Positions 32,780-42,643 of a stretch of DNA of 64,000 bases are shown in pieces; position 1 is the stretch's first letter; every line of letters begins with the position of its first letter. The notes under the pieces are model-generated. The model made no database searches and was not told the origin of the DNA. It worked only from the letters and a program-made list of their open reading frames with translations. The stretch spans positions 230,571,832 through 230,635,831 of the forward strand of contig NC_090319.1 in assembly GCF_040869045.1 (NCBI RefSeq), read 5' to 3'. This DNA is from Eurosta solidaginis (lineage: Eukaryota; Arthropoda; Insecta; Diptera; Tephritidae). The translations under genes were made by a program, and so were the position numbers.

Positions 32780-32832
32780 GAACTCGAATCTCTAACATTC
32801 ATATCAGTGCAAGCCTTTTAGCTGCTAAGCCA
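32780..32832 (-). promoter_or_regulatory. Pol III-type A and B boxes, minus-strand unit
   Basis: A box TGGCTTAGCAG (32832-32822) and B box GATTCGAGTTC (32790-32780), with T-stem-like TTGGA/TTCAA pairing partly kept (first strand here TTAGA). Confidence 0.5.
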
Positions 32833-33064
32833 TATGAATGTCCCGTTGTTCTATGTACAATTGGTCTGTAAGAGTTGCCTTTTTGTTTATATTCCTTTTG
32901 ATCACCATGTAGGCACATACACTCTGTATGTAGTTTATTCCTAATGGTGTGAGTATGATTTTTAGGCGCGCTTTTGAAAGCTTAGTAACATTTGTTCGGA
33001 TTTTTACAGTATTTGTTTTTAATACTTCCGCTGTTACTATGAGCTAAACGCTCAGCTCCCGAAA

Positions 33065-33107
33065 AGCTAGCTGATGAAGAAGTGAAATTCAGAAACATGT
33101 CCTAGTA
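33065..33107 (+). ncRNA. Hammerhead ribozyme motif (array, partial unit)
   Basis: GCTAG (33066-33070), CTGATGA (33071-33077), GAA/TTC stem II, GAAA (33092-33095), ACATGT stem III, GTC (33099-33101), CTAGT (33102-33106). The tRNA-like segment is missing from this partial unit. Confidence 0.6.
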
Positions 33108-33423
33108 ACCATCGCCGTTTGTAAACTTACAATTTTTCAAAACCATTATATAAAGCAATATTTACAAAAACCATTGTATAAAGCAATATGAGAAAAGCTC
33201 GCTAATTAAATACATATGATCATATTGATATAATAGTAACAGCGGAGGTATTAAAAACAAATACTGTAAAAATCCGAACAAATGTTACTAAGCTTTCAAA
33301 AGCGCGCCTAAAAATCATACTCACACCATTAGGAATAAACTGCCTACATGGTGATCAAAAGGAATATAAACAAAAAGGCTACTCTTACAGACCAATTGTA
33401 CAGCGAACAACGGGACATTCATA

Positions 33424-33476
33424 TGGCTTAGCAGCTAAAAGGCTTGCACTGATATGAATGTTGGAGATTCGAGTTC
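33424..33476 (+). promoter_or_regulatory. Pol III-type A and B boxes (full unit)
   Basis: A box TGGCTTAGCAG (33424-33434), 31-nt spacing, B box GATTCGAGTTC (33466-33476) inside a T-arm-like TTGGA...TTCAA stem. A 10-bp inverted repeat ACATTCATAT/ATATGAATGT brackets the A box. Confidence 0.55.
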
Positions 33477-33494
33477 AACGCTCAGCTCCCGAAA

Positions 33495-33537
33495 AGCTAG
33501 CTGATGAAGGAGTGAAATTCAGAAACATGTCCTAGTA
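33495..33537 (+). ncRNA. Hammerhead ribozyme motif (full unit)
   Basis: GCTAG (33496-33500), CTGATGA (33501-33507), stem II GGA/TTC with one wobble, GAAA (33522-33525), self-complementary ACATGT stem III, predicted cleavage after C 33531, CTAGT closing stem I. It begins 19 nt after the B box. Confidence 0.6.
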
Positions 33538-33929
33538 ACCATCGCCGTTTGTAAACTTACAATTTTTCTCTAATATCAATTACAAAAACCATTGTATAAA
33601 GCAATATGAGCAAAGCTCGCTAATTAAATACATATGATCATATTGATATAATAGTAACAGCGGAGGTATTAAAAACAAATACTGTAAAAATCCGAACAAA
33701 TGTTACTAAGCTTTCAAAAGCGCGCCTAAAAATCATACTCACACCATTAGGAATAAACTACATACAGAGTGTATGTGCCTACATGGTGATCAAAAGGAAT
33801 ATAAACAAAAAGGCAACTCTTACAGACCAATTGTACAGCGAACAACGGGACATTCATATGGCTTAGCAGCTGAAAGGCTTGCACTGATATGAATGTTGGA
33901 TATTCGAGTTCAACGCTCAGCTCCCGAAA

Positions 33930-33972
33930 AGCTAGCTGATGAAGAAGTGAAATTCAGAAACATGTCCTAGTG
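33930..33972 (+). ncRNA. Hammerhead ribozyme motif (last unit)
   Basis: GCTAG (33931-33935), CTGATGA (33936-33942), GAAA (33957-33960), GTC (33964-33966), CTAGT (33967-33971). A-box sequence upstream at 33859-33869; the B box has one change (TATTCGAGTTC, 33901-33911). Confidence 0.6.
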
Positions 33973-34026
33973 ACCATCGCCGTTTGAAAACTTACAATTT
34001 TTCTCTAATATCAATTACAAAAACCT

Positions 34027-34598
34027 TTGCGAATTTAATTCAAATAAGTCACAACCGATCTTTCTTTCTCAAAATGTTGCATGTCACAACACAATATGAC
34101 TATATGCCGAATTCATTTTATGCCACATTACCACTACAGAGACTTTCATGGTCTTAAACCAAGATTTTTGATGATTTTTGTTTTCTAGATAATAATTTTT
34201 TTTTGCGTTGAATACCAAGCGAAATAGTTTCTTTTATTTTGATATTTTTTGTTTTCAAACAAATTGTTTAAATAACTTTAAACACTCCATGTTTTAGAGA
34301 TTCTCATAAATTTTTTTTTGCGAGTGCTAGTATAAATGATACTTTTCTTTTATTCGAAGCTAGTTGTTTTGTTTGTAGAAAGTCGTTTGCCAATCGGGAC
34401 AACGTTCTCACTACCGCGTGTGATCACCGTTTCCATAGGAGGTGCTTGTTGTCGTGGCTTAAAAATAATTCTTCTTGCCCATTGTGTAGAGCTCCTTGCC
34501 GCAGTAGGGAGTTTAACCAGAATACCGGAGTTAATACTAGGTCAGTGACTATGTTTCAATGGAACAAGGGTAACACTAGTGGCAGTTAAAACCTGCAA
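34027..34598. other. AT-rich stretch before a gag fragment
   Basis: No gene. The part from about 34440 may be leader of the gypsy gag that follows. Confidence 0.4.
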
Positions 34599-35446
34599 AT
34601 GTCCAATAGGGAAGAGTAGCGAGAGCTGCAACAACAATTGACAAGTGCTAATAGCTTGTCAGCTGAAGGAGCACATGACGGTGACGTACCACCAGTAAAT
34701 GATGACGAAGCTCGTATTAGGAAGATGGTCTCTGTTATTGTATCAGCGAGGTCAGCAACTGTTTTTGAAGATTTAGGGAATCGGTTAGCGCAAATGGTAG
34801 AACGAAGGATAGAAAATACCTTATCCAGTTTTTTAGAATGGTTAAATATTAACCCTACACAACAAGTCCGTGTAGGCAAGGACATAAGCCAGCCAGCTAT
34901 TTTGTCTACAGCTCAACACCCACCAGATAGGTCTACACCAGTGTGGCCCAGAGATGTACCTCCATTGCCCAATAATACCAATACAAATTTTCATAACCAG
35001 ATTGACTAAATACGGTTGAATGATATGTCGACCGTGCCGTACATGGGTAGGATAGCCCAATTAATTTCAAGTCGGGACGTAAAGTGTGGCGGTACGTCTC
35101 GTTTATCTGTAGATAGTTTCTTATCGAGAATAGAATTGTTAGTTATCGATTCGCTTAACGGCAATTTCAACCTTTTGTGCGAGCACATACAAAGCCTTTT
35201 TATTAATGAAGCCAAAGACTGGTACTGGCGTTACCGTAGATCTGTCGAACGTATCACCTGGCCAGCACTTTGCCAAGCGTTAAGAACAAATTTCCAACAA
35301 CATAAGAGTGACTTCGAAAGAAAAGAATCGATTCGTGCTCGAAAGCAAGGTCAAAACAAATGTTTGATGAGTTCCGTAATGCCATCCTAAAAATCGCAGA
35401 ACCACTTGAAACTCCACTTTCACTTGTTGATGTTCTGCTCCATTGT
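34599..35446 (+). pseudogene. Ty3/gypsy gag fragment
   Basis: The reading frame starts at ATG 34599, has stops at about 34617 and 35007, and a frameshift near 35355. It encodes a coiled N-terminal part followed by a capsid-like region: DSFLSRIELL, FINEAKDWYWRYRR, ITWPALCQALRTNFQQH, then in another frame FDEFRNAILKIAEPLE. This resembles the gag capsid of gypsy-group elements. The nucleocapsid and pol are absent; similarity stops at about 35446. Confidence 0.68.
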
Positions 35447-37039
35447 TGCTGGTGAGTGATGTTGCGTGTTACATGTATTAATATTTCTGTGGTGGTGGAT
35501 TCTTAATGTTACCTATGTTGCTGTGTGTTGTCTTGACTGCCACCGTGCAGAGTGTTGCTGGGCCACTTATTGCTGGGTTTCTTACCAGTATGTTGCCGTA
35601 GTTATGTTGCGGGATTTTATGTTCATGTGGGCTAGTAGATAATGTGTTGGGTCGTGTTCATGGGTTCTACCTGTGTATGCGTTTGCGTGTATTTAAATGA
35701 AATATTCCTTGTGTTTTGCTCTATTGATTATAGTTGTGTTTTTTTGTCGTATTGCTACCCCCTATTTCGTGCCAAACCAATTTTATAAATCCTTGTGTGA
35801 ATAATTATGTGTCTCTTTGATCCTGATCCTTGAAATTTTTCTATGTTAGTTGTTGCAGCTGTTGTTATTCCCTTTACTTGTGCATACTTGCCGCGGCCCA
35901 GGGCTGCTTCGGGCATCTAAAGAAATACAAAAAAATTTTAATTTTAATTTAATTAAATTTTTTTTAAAACTTTTTATCAAAAAAAAAAGGAACATACGAG
36001 ATTTCATAATTATATAATGCACAAAAAAAAAAAAAAAACCAAAAATCCAGCTCCAACTTATTCACATCAGGAAGCTGTGCCGTAGGGTGGCAGTAATCCA
36101 GAAAATCCAGCAAACTTTAAACTTTTTATTATTTTAAATAATTCACCGTATAACGCACTTTTTAAAATAAAACTTTCACTTTTTTCACTCGGTGCACGCA
36201 GCACACACCGCGACTTTTGACTTTTAATAATTAAACCGTGAAGCGGACCCGCTATAATACCCACTTTTACCTTGCGGCACTTATCGTTGTCACCGTTCGG
36301 CAAAGCCTTTCAGCCTCGATGAAACTTATCCGTGCTCGATGTCATAGCGGGTGGACCTATGCACATATATGCACCCCACTATTCAACCAACTAATACCTA
36401 CTCGTGTTTGGCATCGTATTGGTGTAATGCAAAAACGGGAAAATTTTGTAAGCCGTTCCATACACATCTGTGCATATACCCGGTTGCGTGAAAGCAACAA
36501 TATAAACAATATTTTTCCAAATGTCAAAGGCTGTCGTTACAGCATCCGCTGATGGTACCTGCATCATGGAGCGTGTGCTTAAAAAAAATTCATAGCGCAG
36601 CCTTGGGTTTGGTTTGTGTATTGTGGGCCTACGTGTGGCCTCGACCCACTCCCTAAGCCGGGCTTCTGCACATTCTGCCTGCAATGATTCAATATTTTTA
36701 TCTAGCACATTCAATATAAACATAAAATTTATCACTCTTACTATACTAATATCACCGGTTTTAATTCTACATCTGTATCACAGGGTTTGTTCTTAAATCT
36801 ATATCACAGGTAATCAACAAAAGAGTTATTGAAGCCATTAGTGTGATACAAATAAAGGTTTGTATAATAAAAAAATTAAGGAAAATAAATAAATACAAAA
36901 AATAAAATAAATAAAAAATTTAGTAAATAATTAAAACAAAGGTAGTCAAGTATTTATGTTAATTCGTCATTAGGAATCACTACATCGCAAGTCGTCAAAC
37001 ATAGTATATACAATAAACACAATGACATGATCACAACAT
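35447..37039. other. Noncoding or unrecognised region with a 114-codon minus-strand ORF
   Basis: GT-rich sequence at 35450-35900, poly-A/T runs at 35930-36040. The minus-strand ORF 36735-36391 (LDKNIESLQAECAEARLREW; later AFDIWKNIVYIVAF) has a coiled-coil-like start but no family I recognise. At 36310-36067 a second minus-strand frame looks like retrotransposon leader. 36830-36960 is simple AT-rich sequence. Confidence 0.35.
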
Positions 37040-38255
37040 TTAACATCCAAAACAAAGACTACACTTAACATGGAACTTTGATGCGAGTAAGCCCTTGGCG
37101 TGGTATATTCCAATCTTCTTTCCACTGACGTCACCGAGTTCATACATAGCATTCCCTACTGCTCTCAGCACAATGCACTTAACCTGCTTTGGTTCTAATT
37201 TGGCGTTAAAATTGTAAATTTTTGAGCTTTGCTTAAAGTTACGTCGGTATACCGTCTGTCCAACTTTGAATACCACATCCTTCGCCCTCGTGTCGTATAC
37301 CTTTTTGCTTCTTTCATGCGCTAGTTTTAATTCGACCATTATTTTGTTTCTGAGTATCTGGGGTTTATCTGCTCTCGGCACTACCTTACAGTATACATCC
37401 TTCAGTGTGCTTTGTTCGTATGGCGCTCCGTGTTGCATCATCGGTACCCCAAAAACTGCCATATAGGGAGACGTATCAATTGCTGTATGTACGACGCTGC
37501 GTAACGCGAAGGCGGCATCGCTCACATATTTATCCCAATCCTTTTGGTTATCCTTGATATACGATCGTACTATCTGCAACACTGAACGGTTGAACCTTTC
37601 AGCTGCGTTTGCTTGTGGCGAGTAGAATGCTGTTCGGATGTGAATTGTTCCATACTTTTCGAGGAATGTTGTAAACATATCCGATGTAAACTGTTTACCA
37701 TTGACTGAATGTACGAAAAATGATCTACACATACAAACACATAAACATTACCATCACGAGTACGCGAATAAGGACCCATAAAATCGACAAACAAGCGTTG
37801 AAAAGGGCGTTCAGTGATTCGTTGGTTTCCCATCTTGGGTTTGTTAAAGGCATTTTGCGTCTTATTGCTTTTACATATTTCGCATGATTTAAGATATGTC
37901 TGAACGTCTGTCACCATACCTGGCCAATAATACTTATCTTGGATACGTGATAGGGTCTTATGAATACCTCCATGACTAGCAGAGGGAGATGAATTGGATG
38001 CTTCTATCAGACCCCTCCGGAGCTCAGTCGGGACCCAGAGCTTCCAGGCGTGGTCTTCCTGTAACTCGTCTCCTCTGCTGAAATGTGAGCGTTTTTACAC
38101 GTATCCGTCTGATTCGTCAAGTTCTGGCAGTCGGCCTTTATTTTCAATCACTGGTTTCCGTAGTTCTATGTAGTCATCCGACTGAAAGTACGGTGAGTTG
38201 AGGTCAACGTCTAATATCATGTCGCCAGTCGTGATTTCGTCCATGTTCATCCGGG
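37040..38255 (-). pseudogene. Ty3/gypsy integrase fragment
   Basis: Minus strand: ELRKPVIENKGRLPELDE at about 38160, then the HHCC zinc region (SHGGIHKTL, YYWPG, CEICKSNK, about 37985-37855), the core start RLFVDFMGPYSR with the first catalytic Asp (37790), NGKQFTSDMF (37690) where the usual SDNG is SVNG so the second Asp is lost, and NAAERFNRSV with the Glu (37600). The C-terminal domain follows to TAA at 37040 (GQTVYRRNFK, ELGDVSGKKIG). Frameshift near 37735 and stop near 38095. RT and RNase H are missing. It abuts, head to head, a gag ORF of another element at about 38256. Confidence 0.78.
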
Positions 38256-38261
38256 ATAGAA

Positions 38262-39488
38262 ATGGCCGATCAAGAAGAAAGGAGAGTTGGGGGTGCGCCA
38301 CCGGGGAGATCTTCATCGCATGATGGTAATGCGACAGAAAATAGGGGCAGTGCAGCACCACTAGCAGATAGGATCGAGCAATTGGGACTAATGATGGAAG
38401 TTATGATGCAACAAAATGCGGAGATGGCACAGCATCTGGAGGAGGTGCCAAAGGTACGAGCGGATGTGTCCAAGCTAAGCGATCGCATCGCTGGCGTGGA
38501 AAAATCCATGCAAAACCCACCTGTACCACGTCCTCACGCTACGACGTCGACACCAGGCCATACAAAGGAAAGCACCGAAAATCATCGATATACTAGCAAC
38601 GATCACCAGCAGTAAGGAGGATCGTATAGCTAAACGGCAAGGAAGAAGGTGGATTTGGACAAATGGCACCTGATATTTGATGGTTCGTCTAAGGGTATGA
38701 CGGTGGAGAGTTTTGTCTTCCGACTAGAAAGAATGCGAGTCTAGTATCAGCTTTCCTATCAAACTTTTCTCTTAAGTGGTATTGGCAAATACTGGAAGAT
38801 CACGCTGAGGATGAGTCCTTTGATTATTTCGGGTTAAAGAGGGACTTATAAGCTCAGCTTAAGTCGGCAGAATCAGACTACGAGGTAATACGTGAGATTA
38901 TGGAAAGAAAGCAGCAACCCCAGGAGAGTTTCGACGAGTACTACGCCGATGTCCACGATCTCACGTTCCGCCTTAGACAGAGAATCTCAGAAAACGAATT
39001 GTTTAAAATAATTAAAGGCAACTTTTAGCCATATTTGGCAAACTTTTGCAACGAAGACGGACACATTAGCTGAATTGAAATTAGAATGCAAACGAGCAGA
39101 GAAGCTAATGAAGGAGAATAGGGCTAGGGCAAGACCAATAAGCGAGTTAGGGACTAATAGAAGTTTGTGGTCAGATAATCAGGAAGATGAGTTAGTAGTG
39201 GAAGCGTTCAGCAAGGACAATAGGAATCAAGCAGGGAGGAATATGAACAGGAATCTGCCAGTCGCCTCTGTTCCACGAGAGACGCCTAAATCCACAATTC
39301 CATCCCATTCCCCTAATCCGGTTGTAAATTCGTCGTCTAATGTTCACAGTAAAGGTGTTAATTCCATCCAAGATCAAATATTTTGTCCTTCCCCATTTGT
39401 CGGGCCTGACCCCTGTATACTTCCTACAGCCTGGAAAGTGCGTTTTTACCAGCAGCTCCACTGTTTCTGCGGAGCTCCCTATCCATGA
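38262..39488 (+). pseudogene. Ty3/gypsy gag fragment (second family)
   Basis: Starts at ATG 38262 with a Gly/Ser-rich leader and a coiled coil (IEQLGLMMEVMMQQNAEMAQ and following heptads). After a frame change it reads KWHLIFDGSSKGMTVESFVF and RLERMRV (38660-38745), SESDYEVI-like and QPQESFDEYYADVHDL (about 38880-38960), the capsid region of gypsy gags. A further open frame 39075-39488 is basic and Ser/Asn-rich. Stops near 38615 and 38850 and frameshifts disrupt it. It is cut at 39489 by copy B of the duplicated composite. Confidence 0.65.
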
Positions 39489-39493
39489 CCCAT

Positions 39494-40617
39494 TGTCTTT
39501 CCTCAAGAAGAATGGCCAGGATTGTTCTTTCGATAGAATTTTACCAATTCTCGAAGATTCTTTGGCTGACTCGATAGAAGAGCAAAAGTCTCCCCCACAT
39601 TCCGTCTTTGCCTTTTGAATAGCTTTTTTGTAGCAACTGAGACTATCTTTATACGGGCGAGACTATTTCCTGAGCGTAAAGGTAGCAATTCCACCATGGT
39701 ATAACCCCGGAGAGCTGTGAGAAGAAACAAGAAAACCACTTACCGTCCTCACGCCTTAAAGCGTAGAGTATCCCTTTATTGAGAGCCCTTTCACCTGGGT
39801 GTTCCACACCCAGGGCTCCTGAACAAGGGCTATATCAACGTCTTCCTCCAGTCGGCAAGGTTGTCCGAGGCCAGCCTAGAGTGCTGGAGGTTAATTTGGA
39901 CAACCTTTGGACACTTTCGAACTATTGGGGTCCAGGATCTTGGTCGGCGAGCTGCAAATCCTCCAGGCACTTGTTAGCATCGCCGACCTCATCCGGTTCT
40001 TCCTCCTCCTCCTGAGGGGATAGGAGGATTTTCACCTTGGCGAGCCGCACGCCTAACAGAGGGTGAAATCTGCTTTATCAAGCGGAGTAATGTACAAAAA
40101 AGAGGCTGTTCCGCCGCAATTCCTCTGCCTTGATGACCACCCAGTCCTACATGGGTACCTCGCGGTTGTGAGCGCGCAAATACTTCAACAGAGCCCCTCT
40201 GTCTATTTTCCTTCTCGGAATCCTTAGCCGAGATCGGGGTCTTTTAGGTATGTCGGGTTCCGGGATGAGCTTAATCCTTAGCCATCCCTGACCTCCCCTA
40301 GGGCCAGCATGTACTCCTTCAAGAAGTCCTTGGAACTATTTCTCAAAAAGCGTTGGCCCTTCCCAGCGCTCCGGCTGATGTAGAGGCGTTTCCCCCGGTA
40401 ATTTTGCTCCTCTTGGTGGTACTAGGGAGCTCTTCCAGAGACCGGTTCCTCTTTGAGGTGCTTGTGGCCTCTTCCAGAGACCGGTTCCTTTTACCGGCGG
40501 TGGTCTTGTTTTCGGCTTTCAAGTACGCCTTGCACTCGTCCACCACCGCTTGGAAGGTAACACTGGCCTCCGCATCCTTGGGATGGACGGTACCGTTTGC
40601 CCTGTTCCGCTGTATCC
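39494..40617 (-). mobile_element. LOA-like non-LTR retrotransposon (copy B, part 1)
   Basis: Minus-strand ORF1 pieces (40546-40343, same Lys/Arg-rich gag with RSLEE.PST repeats) and the endonuclease start of ORF2 are as in copy A at 13527-14660. The endonuclease part is more damaged here (deletions near 39755 and 39850). It is interrupted at the ATCC site by the gypsy insertion and continues at 48697-49062. Confidence 0.72.
40614..40617 (+). repeat. Target-site duplication of gypsy element (left)
   Basis: ATCC, repeated at 48693-48696. Copy A carries the unoccupied sequence CTGTATCCTATCC at about 14650. Confidence 0.9.
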
Positions 40618-41131
40618 TGTAAGGATAAAATCCCCCAAATTTACTTTTTAATAATCATCTGGTAACATCTCAACATTGTTACTCACAATGATATTTAATT
40701 GTAAATATTAAAACAGAAAGAATAAAATATAAACATAATACGTCATGACATATTGTAATGTAGTGTGTAAAAGTGAACCAGATATATGTGGGGTGAAACA
40801 TGAAAAATGACTGGAAATGATGGCTCGGCATTTTTCATGTTTCACCGCCATCATTATAAATTTGGCAAGCGTACAAAATAGAAGTCCGGGCAATATAATT
40901 AAAAAGAATAAATTTTATTTTGGACAGTTTTGCTTAAAATAAAAAAATGATTATTAATTAAAAAGTAGAAGCGTTTTGATTTAATTTAATTTACGAGCTT
41001 CTATACATGGGTGTATGGCGTAGAAGACCGCCACGAAATTAAATTCCATAAACTGGCCACAATCTGGATGCGGCGCCCTCCAAGAACAAATCTTGGCAAG
41101 TAACCGATAGCGTAAGTTTCCAGGAGTAACG
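40618..41131 (+). repeat. 5' LTR
   Basis: Starts TGTAAGG and ends GGAGTAACG, where the 3' LTR ends ACA. Contains a perfect 18-bp hairpin (40792-40846), a TATAAAT box at about 40855 and AATAAA at about 40908 that could serve as promoter and polyadenylation signal. Confidence 0.92.
40792..40846 (+). promoter_or_regulatory. 18-bp perfect hairpin inside the LTR
   Basis: Arm GGTGAAACATGAAAAATG (40792-40809), 19-nt loop, complementary arm 40829-40846. The 3' LTR copy (48353-48407) has one mismatch at the loop-side end. It lies just upstream of the TATA-like box. Role unknown. Confidence 0.85.
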
Positions 41132-41145
41132 TGGCGACCGTGAGG
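41132..41145 (+). promoter_or_regulatory. Primer binding site
   Basis: TGGCGACCGTGAGG starts directly after the LTR. The TGG start pairs with a tRNA CCA end; the sequence resembles the tRNA-Arg-type primer sites of mdg1/412-like elements (family knowledge; not verified). Confidence 0.75.
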
Positions 41146-42643
41146 CTGGAGCCTCGTTCATTTTATTTTGGCATCGGAACGAACCGGACGTCTAGTAAGT
41201 GGTGAGTGAGAAATTTTTTTCAAGTGGACAGAAGGCAAAAGTGTGTGTGTGGTGCGATAAACGTACAAAATTAAAAATACAATTTTCTAATAAATTTCAA
41301 TACTTAAATTGCTAATTAAAATTCTAACCTACGGCTTAATTTTCTAAATAAATTCAACTAAATTTCTTCTAAATAAATTTTCAATAAACTACAACATAAT
41401 TTTCTAATTAAAATTCAACAAAAAATCAACATACAATCTTCTAAAATAAAATCTCACTATTCTACGATATATTTTTCTAAATGGAGTTCAACTAATTTTC
41501 AACACATAATTTTCTAAATACATTTTTAATAAACTACCGTGCAATTTCCAAACTAAAACTCAATAAAACCTCAATACACAATTTTCTAAAATAAAATTCT
41601 ACTAAAGTACGATATAATTTCCTACATTCCAATTTAACAATAAAAATACAATACACAATTTTCTATCTAAACTCTACAAAACTACGATATAATTTCTTAA
41701 AATAAAATTTAACAAACCTAAAATATGTTCTTCTAGTACAAATTTAAACAACTCTACGATTCAATTTTACAAATCATATTTAAAAACGACAATACAAATT
41801 TTCTACATTAAATTAATTAACCGCAAAAACAATTCCACTGATCAAAATTTAACAAAAGAAAAATTCAACAAAATTAAGATACAATTTAATAATGAAAATT
41901 CAACGCACAATTTCATAAATTTTCATAACGGCACTCGCACCACGCCACGCATAACGGCAAAGGTAACGGCACCCAACAACATACAAAATTCTCCACCACC
42001 ACCAACTTTAACACACGAATTCACACACCAGTAGCAACAACAACACCAGCAGCAACAACACCAGCAGCGATTCAGGTCGGCCAGCGCAGCAGCCGCAGTG
42101 ACAAAAATAAGTATACATATATGTATTAAACATTCTTTTGCCTGCGGGTACTTTTCTTTAAAATTATATATGTATGTATATTAAAAATTAAAATTTCATA
42201 TTAAATTTGGTGTCTCCGTATTCCAATTAAATTAACTTCTCATTCAATATAAATTTTGGATTTTTTTTTTGACAATACATACGTGGTTTTCGGAAAAACC
42301 AATTAAATTTTTTTTGATACATGCGGTGGTTCCGTTAAAAACCAATTCAGATTTTTTTATTACATGCGGTGGTTCCGTGAAAAACCAAATTGAGATTTTT
42401 TTGAATAAAGCGGTGCGTCCGTGAGTACATTTTAAGACTCTTACCAATTAAAACTTACATACTTTTGATCCATTTTGAATCCAATTATTTTTCACAAACT
42501 TTTCATAAAATTTACTGCAGTTTCAATTAATTCTTATAATAAATTGTTAAATATTTCTTTAAATTTTTCCTTCGCTCTTTTTCCTCAACAATTTAACTTC
42601 GAATATAAATTCAACATTCAAACAAGTGCTTTAGTAATTTCAT
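41146..42643 (+). other. Retrotransposon leader with degenerate tandem repeats
   Basis: From 41265 to 41930 runs an imperfect repeat of AATTTTCTAAATAAAATTCAAC-like blocks about 40 bp apart. At 42280-42430 there are three to four units of about 45 bp sharing GGTGGTTCCGT and AAAAACCAA, which can pair GGTT with AACC. No ORF of note. (AC/CAGCAACAACA) runs lie at 42030-42070. Confidence 0.7.

Larger units (their letters stand above)
32622..34026. repeat. Head-to-head array of ~435-bp units with pol III boxes and hammerhead motif
   Basis: One unit lies on the minus strand (33037-32622), followed on the plus strand by a partial unit (33047-33235), a full unit (33236-33653, 17 bp shorter) and a nearly full unit (33654-34026). 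Successive plus-strand hammerhead cores are 430 and 435 bp apart. Each unit holds a tRNA-like segment with A and B boxes, immediately followed by a hammerhead motif, then about 300 bp of AT-rich sequence. No ORF. Resembles ribozyme-bearing SINE/satellite DNAs (Smalpha of schistosomes, cricket pDo500) or retrozymes; family here not recognised. Confidence 0.8.

Noticed and set aside
32622..34026. CRISPR array
   Set aside because: Units are ~435 bp, near-identical throughout and eukaryotic; there are no short repeats separated by unique spacers and no cas genes.
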